Source of the DNA: Selaginella moellendorffii
Taxonomy: Eukaryota > Streptophyta > Lycopodiopsida > Selaginellales > Selaginellaceae
Length of the DNA: 64,000 nucleotides
Direction: 5' to 3'
Assembly (NCBI RefSeq): GCF_000143415.4
Contig: NW_003314307.1
Span: forward strand, 306,409-370,408
The translations under genes were made by a program, and so were the position numbers. Positions 59,043 to 64,000 of this stretch are shown here, piece after piece. The notes under the pieces are model-generated. The model saw nothing but the letters and a program-made list of their open reading frames with translations. It ran no database searches and was not told where the DNA came from. How positions within the stretch are numbered: the stretch's first letter is position 1; each line of letters starts with the position of its first letter.

Positions 59043-59480
59043 TTACCATTTGAAGCCGAATGGAGGCCGTGACAATCGAGGCCAGACTCGCTGGCGAATG
59101 TGCACTGTGTGTGCAGTGGATCGTAGCAGCAAGGCTACTCTGCCACTTACAGTTGGAGAGTGGTGCTGAAATCTCCCGGGACGCCAAGTGGGCTGCGTGT
59201 GGGTGGTGGAGTGGGTGGCGGAGTTGGCGGCGAAGTTACAAACTGGGTGTGTCTTGAAGTGGACGCCGATGCACACGAGCGCGATGCGAGCGCGAGTGTG
59301 ATGCAAGCGCGAGTGGACGCCGATGCACACGAGCGCGATGCGAGCGCGAGTGTGATGCAAGCGCGAGTGGACGCCGATGCACACGAGAAACCTGTAGAGA
59401 AGTGAGCGTGATCGCGAGTGGGAGCGCGATGCGAGCGGGAGCGCGAGTGTGATGCGAGCGCGAGCGCGAGTGTGCGAGCG
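59043..59480. repeat. GC-rich 54-base minisatellite
   Basis: The core array at 59259-59400 has period 54 (GTGGACGCCGATGCACACG starts at 59259, 59313 and 59367), followed by GAGCGCGA-type short repeats to about 59480. It lies in the region upstream of the long minus-strand gene; a possible 5' exon (MASREISAPLSNCKWQSS, 59187-59049) overlaps its left edge, but I could not join it in frame. Confidence 0.8.
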
Positions 59481-59826
59481 CGAGTACAAAGCAAAATGCA
59501 AAACCTAACCTCACACGCGCGAAATGTCACAACGGTTGGTAATCCCGCCACGTCATCATTCCTCGGACTTGGGCGCCACCATTAATTTCTGGATTGCCGC
59601 GCGCATGCAAGCACGCAAAATCCAAAAGAAATCCGCAACGTCATCATTCCTCGGACTGCATGCACGCGAAATCCAAAAGAAAGATCATGATTGGGATATC
59701 ATTTAATACCCTCGCTATATTTATACCATGCATGATTGGATATTCCAAAGCATCTTGTATTTCCAAAAATGGCAGATGTTCAGCTAAATAAAGAAATTCT
59801 ATCTGTTTCTATTTTTCTCTCAAATC

Positions 59827-61201
59827 AATATTATAGCGTGTGGGCTCATGCAATTTTGAACCAAAGAAACCCAAAAAACGTTGGACCCAAAATATTTTGA
59901 AAAAACCCAAAAAACCCTAAACATTTTAAACCCAAAAATCCAGGCGTCCTGTGGCGTTATTCCTTGAATGGCGTGTGGGCGCATGCCATTTTCAGGGCCA
60001 AATGCTGAATGGAGAAAAATTCCCTTTCAGTGCAAATGCTGCAAGAGGCAGATGCCGAGCACAAAGGACTGTAACTACCTCACATGACACAGATAAACTT
60101 TTCTCTATTTGGCAAAGATAAACTTTATAGCGTGTGGGCTCATGCAATTTTGAACCCAAAAAATGCACCAAAAAATTCTCGGCGTCATCTAGCATTATCT
60201 CTTGAATGGCGTGGGGCCGCATGCCATTTTCAGGGGCACATAGGAGTATATTCCTAGGATATTCTGACACGCGCGAGATTTTTTTAAGTTTTCTGGAGAT
60301 CCAACCGTTAGATCGCAACTAGATTTTACAGAATGGTATAGAATGTCTTTCTTGATGACCCTGCAAAGAAGCATCTCGATCGGACACCACATGAGACCAC
60401 ACGAGCCTTACAATGTTTCAGGGGCATTTGCCATAGATCCGACCGTTATTTTGCTCCAAGATTTTACAGTTTGGTGTGCATTGACATTTCCATCGACACT
60501 GCAAAGGGACATCACAATCAGATGCGGGATCACAAGAAACTAACTTCACTAACTCTGGTTTCACCAAGATCTACGTAAGGAGTTATGAAATGAAAGGACC
60601 TTCTCTATTGAAATGTGTTTATGGTCCTAGGGGCATTGTGACATATCAAAGGATTTTGCATCAAGTTCTGTATTTGCATGTTTATCAAGCTACTGAATTG
60701 CTAAACCCTAAACCCTAAACCCTAAACCCTAAACATGTGGCAAATGCTGCGTGAAGAAAGATGCCCTTTCTGGGCAAATGCTGTAAGAGGCAGATGCCGA
60801 GCAGATGTATCTCAGGCTAGCGAAGGGGACGAACGAAAGCTAGCTATAAACATGACGGGATGCAAATAGATTACTAGGCTGGTCCTACGAAAATCAAAAA
60901 CCATAATTGAAAACATTGAAAATGCAAAAAGAAAGGTTTATAATATTTTTGAATTTTAGGCAACCAAAGGAATGTAAGTAGGGCATGTGTTTGTAAGTTT
61001 AAAAATGCCTCAACCACTTAAATTCCCAAGTAAATAAAGCTGTTTCTATTTTTGGTACAGGTAAACTTTATAGCGTGTGGGCTCATGCAATTTTGAACCC
61101 AAAAATGCACCAAAAAATGCTCGACTAGCATTATTCTTTGAATGGCGTGTGGCCTTATGTCGAGCATTATTCTTTGAATGGCGTGTGGCCTTATATTGCC
61201 A
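59827..61201. repeat. Composite dispersed repeat ending in palindromes
   Basis: A unit of about 110 bases beginning TTATAGCGTGTGGGCTCATG, then CAATTTTGAACCCAAAAA, an AT-rich middle and an end at a second palindrome (TTGAATGGCGTG) occurs at 59830-59990, 60124-60235 and 61066-61165. A second block (GGCAAATGCTG..TTTC..GTAAGAGGCAGATGCCGAGCA) occurs at 59998-60060 and 60738-60802. A 36-base tail (CATTATTCTTTGAATGGCGT) is tandemly doubled at 61129-61200. No genes seen here. Confidence 0.75.
60702..60734. repeat. Interstitial telomere-type repeat
   Basis: Four to five tandem copies of CCCTAAA (plant telomere repeat). It is too short and internal to be a chromosome end. Confidence 0.85.
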
Positions 61202-62061
61202 TAAATGGACGTACACACACAGCGTAATTATTCCTTTACACGGCGAATAATCTTGGCGCGGATCGCTGACATGGCATGGCAAAGTTCGAATCACTGACAT
61301 GGCACAGCTGGATCGAGGCAAGGACATGATGTGACAAAGTTCAACCTCCGACAACAAAGTCTAGAAGCTACTCAGTTTGAAATTTGTCAGAGGAATCATA
61401 AGATCTGGTTTGTCAGAGGATTTGATGTGACGTTCAAGCGTGTGTTATTTTTGAATTCTCGAACTCATTCCTAGGTCTATCATTTTTGTGCGCCGTGTTC
61501 TTAGTTCCGCTGAGCGCAGTGAGCGCTGCTTGTGTAAGCGGCGTTGTGGGCTGTGGTTTATGCGTCTACGAGCGGTTGCGGCATTGCGGCCATTGCGAGC
61601 GGCAGTTTATGCGAGTGGCAGTTTGTGCGAGCGGCGCTACGAGCAGTTGCGGTGTTGCGAGCGGCGCTACGAGTAGTTGCGATGTTGCGAGCGGCACTGT
61701 CTTTGGTGTGGCTACCGCTTCCTCTTGATATTCGGCACTTGTGCTTCCTGGTATGTTCACCATGGAATGGCTTAGGACCACATTTAGAAATGGCATGAGG
61801 CCACATGCCATCTTGGGCCCTTGCAATTTCATGGCTAGCGTATTGTCATGTATGTTTTTACTTGCCTGCAGCTGTGTGTATATCAAGATGGCATGAGGCC
61901 TCATGCCAATTTTGTGAATGCGAAATTTCACGTGGGTGTCAATAGCATGTTTGAATAATGGCATGTGGCCTCATGCTATTGAGGTTGTTTGGTATGTTAT
62001 GATTTAGGCCATTCTCCAATCATTTTTTGTATGGTTTTAACTTCTTTTCTGCACTTTCAGA
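61202..62061. other. Intergenic with four palindromes' worth of repeats
   Basis: Upstream of the transposase-like gene. Holds the 30-base repeat and three palindromes (61789, 61887, 61957), the last only 80 bases before the start codon. Short Ser/Gly/Ala-rich frames are repeat artefacts. Confidence 0.5.
61627..61700. repeat. 30-base tandem repeat, about 2.5 copies
   Basis: GCGAGCGGCGCTACGAGCAG followed by TTGCGGTGTT repeats at 61627 and 61657, then partly at 61687. It opens several frames but shows no gene. Confidence 0.8.
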
Positions 62062-64000
62062 ATGGCCTTCAGGGTTGGGGAAAAGGTTTACATTTTGAAT
62101 GGTGGGAAGAGAGTTGCAAAAGGGACCCTTGTGTCTATGGATCGGAACTTTGTTATACACTGTCAAAGGCTTGGGGAAGGCAATGCTGCTGTATCAGTAG
62201 AGACTGTCTTCGATGGGAATGTGGTCGCTATTGAACGAGGAGAGATGGTCGTCGGGGTAAATGTTGTTATTGCCTTGAAAAATCTTCAGAAGAAAGCAGA
62301 TGTTGGGGACAGCGCAAGTGCGACGCATGTTCCTTCCGTGGATCTTAAGAACCGTGCTACATGGATTCAGGCAAAAGTGTTTCTAAACAACCCCGAGGGG
62401 GAGGTGGTAGCTGAGGGCTTAGCCACAGTTGTCGATCCAAGAGATGCGGTTGCTAATCAAGAATTGGGCTGGGATGATATTGGAGTTGCGATTTTAGAGG
62501 TTGTTGACACAGAAGAAAACAGTCTGACTATTGGAAGCATTGTGCGGTGGAAATTGAGGCACTTAGTGTTTGAGAATGTGAAGGATTCACAATCAAACAC
62601 CACTACAACTGATGACAGAACATCTCTTCATGGGAAAAGAAAGTACACCTTCCTAAAGCGCAGCCAAAGGGATCTGAGCAACGAACCGAAAAGGCAGAAA
62701 ATGGCGATGGAGGTTCGAATGGTCTCGACAGTTGCTTGTTGCAAGAGGAGGTGCTGTCAACATGCTGATTGGGATGCTATTGAAGAGGAGAGAGCAAGAT
62801 ACAAGACATTGTCCTGGAAGGCAGCTCGCAATTTTGTGTATGAGGCATTACGGTCATCTGTTGATGCTTCAGAACATCAGGTGGGGGGCATGGTCTTCCA
62901 GAGGGGTTTGGTCTGCATGAAGGCATGGAGAATCATTTATGGAGTCCCTCGAACCACATTCTACAGAATCAAAACTGAGTTCGAGGAACAAAGGGTTCAA
63001 CAGGCAGTCCATGAGAACGACGGTACGCACAAAACCAGGGGTCATGTTGTATATGGAGAGGCAATCTTCAAGAGGTTTGTCGAGACATGTAGCGAGTAGC
63101 AACCACATAAAACCCGCCTCTTGGAAGATGGAACACGAGACACCCAACGAGTTCTCCCTTCCATGTATACCAAGGGGGCCATATTGGAAGATGTGAATCG
63201 GGAACTCCAGAGTAATGGCTACAGGAAGCTGAGCCAATCTAGATTTAGTAGATTGTGGAGCAACAGGTTCAGGGATGTGAGTATAGGAAAGTACTCCAGC
63301 TTTTCAAAGTGTGACGAGTGCACTGCTATCAAAATGGCTTTGTCGAAGAATTCTTGCAGCGCTCAAGAGCGAGAGACGTTGGTTAGAAGGCGGCTCGACC
63401 ACAACATCGAGCAGAGAAGCTGCAGGACAGCATATTATCATAACAGGATTCTCTCCATGGAGAGACCTGACTCTTACCTCTGCATCATCCACGACAAAAT
63501 GGACCAGAAAAAGACGTGCTTACCTCGACTCAATCCTGCCCCCAAGGCAATCTCTTCATCCATGCAGCTGCCTGTGTCTCTGTTTGGCATAATCGCTCAT
63601 GGGCATGGTGCCCAGAACTATGGGAACTTCTTTGTACCTCTATGGGGTGGCGGGGGTGCAAACATGATGATTGCGTCCCTAGCAAAACACTTAAGGTCTC
63701 TGCAAAGTGCGCAGACTGAGCTGAACGGCCAACCCTTGCATAAGGCCCTTGTCGATCGAACCCCATACAGGGTTCAGCTGGAGGAGGAGCAAAGGCTTGC
63801 AGTATCGCGTGGGGCCCCATGCCATCCCAGTGAATATGTTGGCCGTCAGATTGTAGGGTTATCACGTGAGGCCTCATGCCATTCCGACGAGGCTGGTCGC
63901 CCGGTGAATGCACAGCCTCATCCAAACGAAGCAGAATCTCAAGGAAGTTCTTGCGGCCGATGTGGCCTTCCACCCCATCTTCTGCTCCAAACAGACAATG
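62062..64000 (+). CDS. Transposase-like protein: Tnp1/DUF8039-like repeats plus DUF7869-like domain (runs off window)
   Basis: Starts MAFRVGEKVYILNGGKRVAK. Two consecutive modules, VYILNGGKRVAKGTLVSMD and AKVFLNNPEGEVVAEGLATV, resemble the Tnp1/DUF8039 module of plant En/Spm-type elements (tentative). Then a Cys/His block CCKRRCCQHADWDAIEEERA, a segment AWRIIYGVPRTTFYRIKTEF, and SFSKCDECTAIKMALS. The last part reads YLCIIHDKMDQKKTCLPRL, LFGIIAHGHGAQNYG and, at the edge, LPPHLLLQTDN, the layout of the DUF7869 domain of transposon-derived proteins (xIIDGMDQxKTxLP .. HG .. QxDN). A single TAG at 63097-63099 interrupts an otherwise open frame to the window end. Two palindromes (63803, 63860) lie in the segment before LPPHLL, as insert or intron. 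Confidence 0.6.

Larger units (their letters stand above)
53121..63883. repeat. Dispersed 24-base palindrome family (about 23 copies)
   Basis: Copies have 12-base arms near AATGGCRTGWGG and CCWCAYGCCATT. Positions: 53121-53144 (weak), 53402-53425, 54479-54502, 54554-54577, 55780-55803, 55972-55995, 56113-56136, 57585-57608, 58862-58885, 58922-58945, 58999-59022, 59832-59855, 59967-59990, 60126-60149, 60205-60228, 60387-60408 (weak), 61069-61092, 61141-61164, 61177-61200, 61789-61812, 61887-61910, 61957-61980, 63803-63826, 63860-63883. At 54554-54577 the inner 22 bases are a perfect palindrome. Copies lie in introns, coding exons and intergenic DNA. I saw none between 1 and 53 kb. The arms vary by compensating or near-compensating changes (A/G at position 7 with T/C opposite). 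No encoded protein; mobility is an inference. Confidence 0.9.

Noticed and set aside
59043-59551. Arg/His-rich open frames upstream of the long gene
   Set aside because: Produced by the 54-base minisatellite and GCGA-rich repeats; frames are open on both strands without homology.
60702-60734. Chromosome end
   Set aside because: Only four to five CCCTAAA units, with genes and repeats continuing on both sides.
61486-61806. Cys/Ala/Ser-rich frames of about 80 codons
   Set aside because: Produced by the 30-base tandem repeat; no start context or homology.
53121-63883. CRISPR-like array
   Set aside because: Repeats are palindromic but irregularly spaced, lie in introns and exons, and the DNA is plant nuclear; there are no cas genes.

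Overview
The window looks like nuclear DNA of a seedless vascular plant, most likely a lycophyte such as Selaginella (inference). Introns are very short (about 45-60 bases). The gene families are plant ones (HIR/SPFH, GH17 plus X8, plant MED30, plant-type PWWP), but a centriolar SAS-6 gene is kept, as expected of a plant with flagellate sperm. Nothing bacterial is seen: no operons, rRNA, tRNA or CRISPR.

Layout. (1) 1-9.7 kb is a nest of one LTR-retrotransposon family. A solo LTR (206-1080 plus 8958-9719, duplication TTAAC) is split by a complete, oppositely oriented relative (1081-8952, duplication AAGAG) with a non-coding interior. An assembly gap of Ns lies at 7863-8249. (2) 9.7-13.5 kb is a graveyard: a PIF/Harbinger transposase relic, an LRR-like relic, decayed LTR pieces and a phospholipase D scrap. 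(3) 13.5-35.1 kb is the gene-rich core: HIR, GH17-X8 glucanase, a Lys/Ser-rich nuclear protein (minus), NAT10/KRE33, a decayed NBS-LRR gene (minus), MED30 (minus), SAS-6, a PWWP protein and a probable EMB1703-like plastid protein. (4) 35.1-43.8 kb is a degenerate second copy of the EMB1703/PhoD block. The first copy keeps EMB1703 and has a wrecked PhoD; the second keeps PhoD and has a wrecked EMB1703. Between them lie a copia element rearranged into a roughly 1-kb foldback (36053-39516) and a second NBS-LRR relic. (5) 43.9-53.0 kb is AT-rich with an old gypsy relic, then a better preserved Ty3/gypsy chromovirus (minus) peppered with stop codons. (6) 53.1-64.0 kb carries one very long minus-strand gene (ParB-like region at one end, FCP1-type HAD phosphatase domain at the other) and a plus-strand transposase-like gene (two Tnp1/DUF8039-like repeats, then a DUF7869-like domain) that runs off the window.

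The most unusual signal is in region 6. About 23 copies of a 24-base palindrome, with 12-base arms AATGGCRTGWGG and CCWCAYGCCATT, are spread over 10.8 kb; I saw none in the first 53 kb. Several sit inside introns of 38-54 bases of the long gene, making up about half or more of the intron and lying just before the 3' splice site. Others are translated in frame in coding sequence, and others end a dispersed repeat between the genes. This resembles a miniature mobile palindrome, perhaps introner-like, and is the best candidate for something undescribed.

All identifications were made by reading the sequence; no database search was run. Exon borders were inferred from GT-AG sites and reading-frame continuity.
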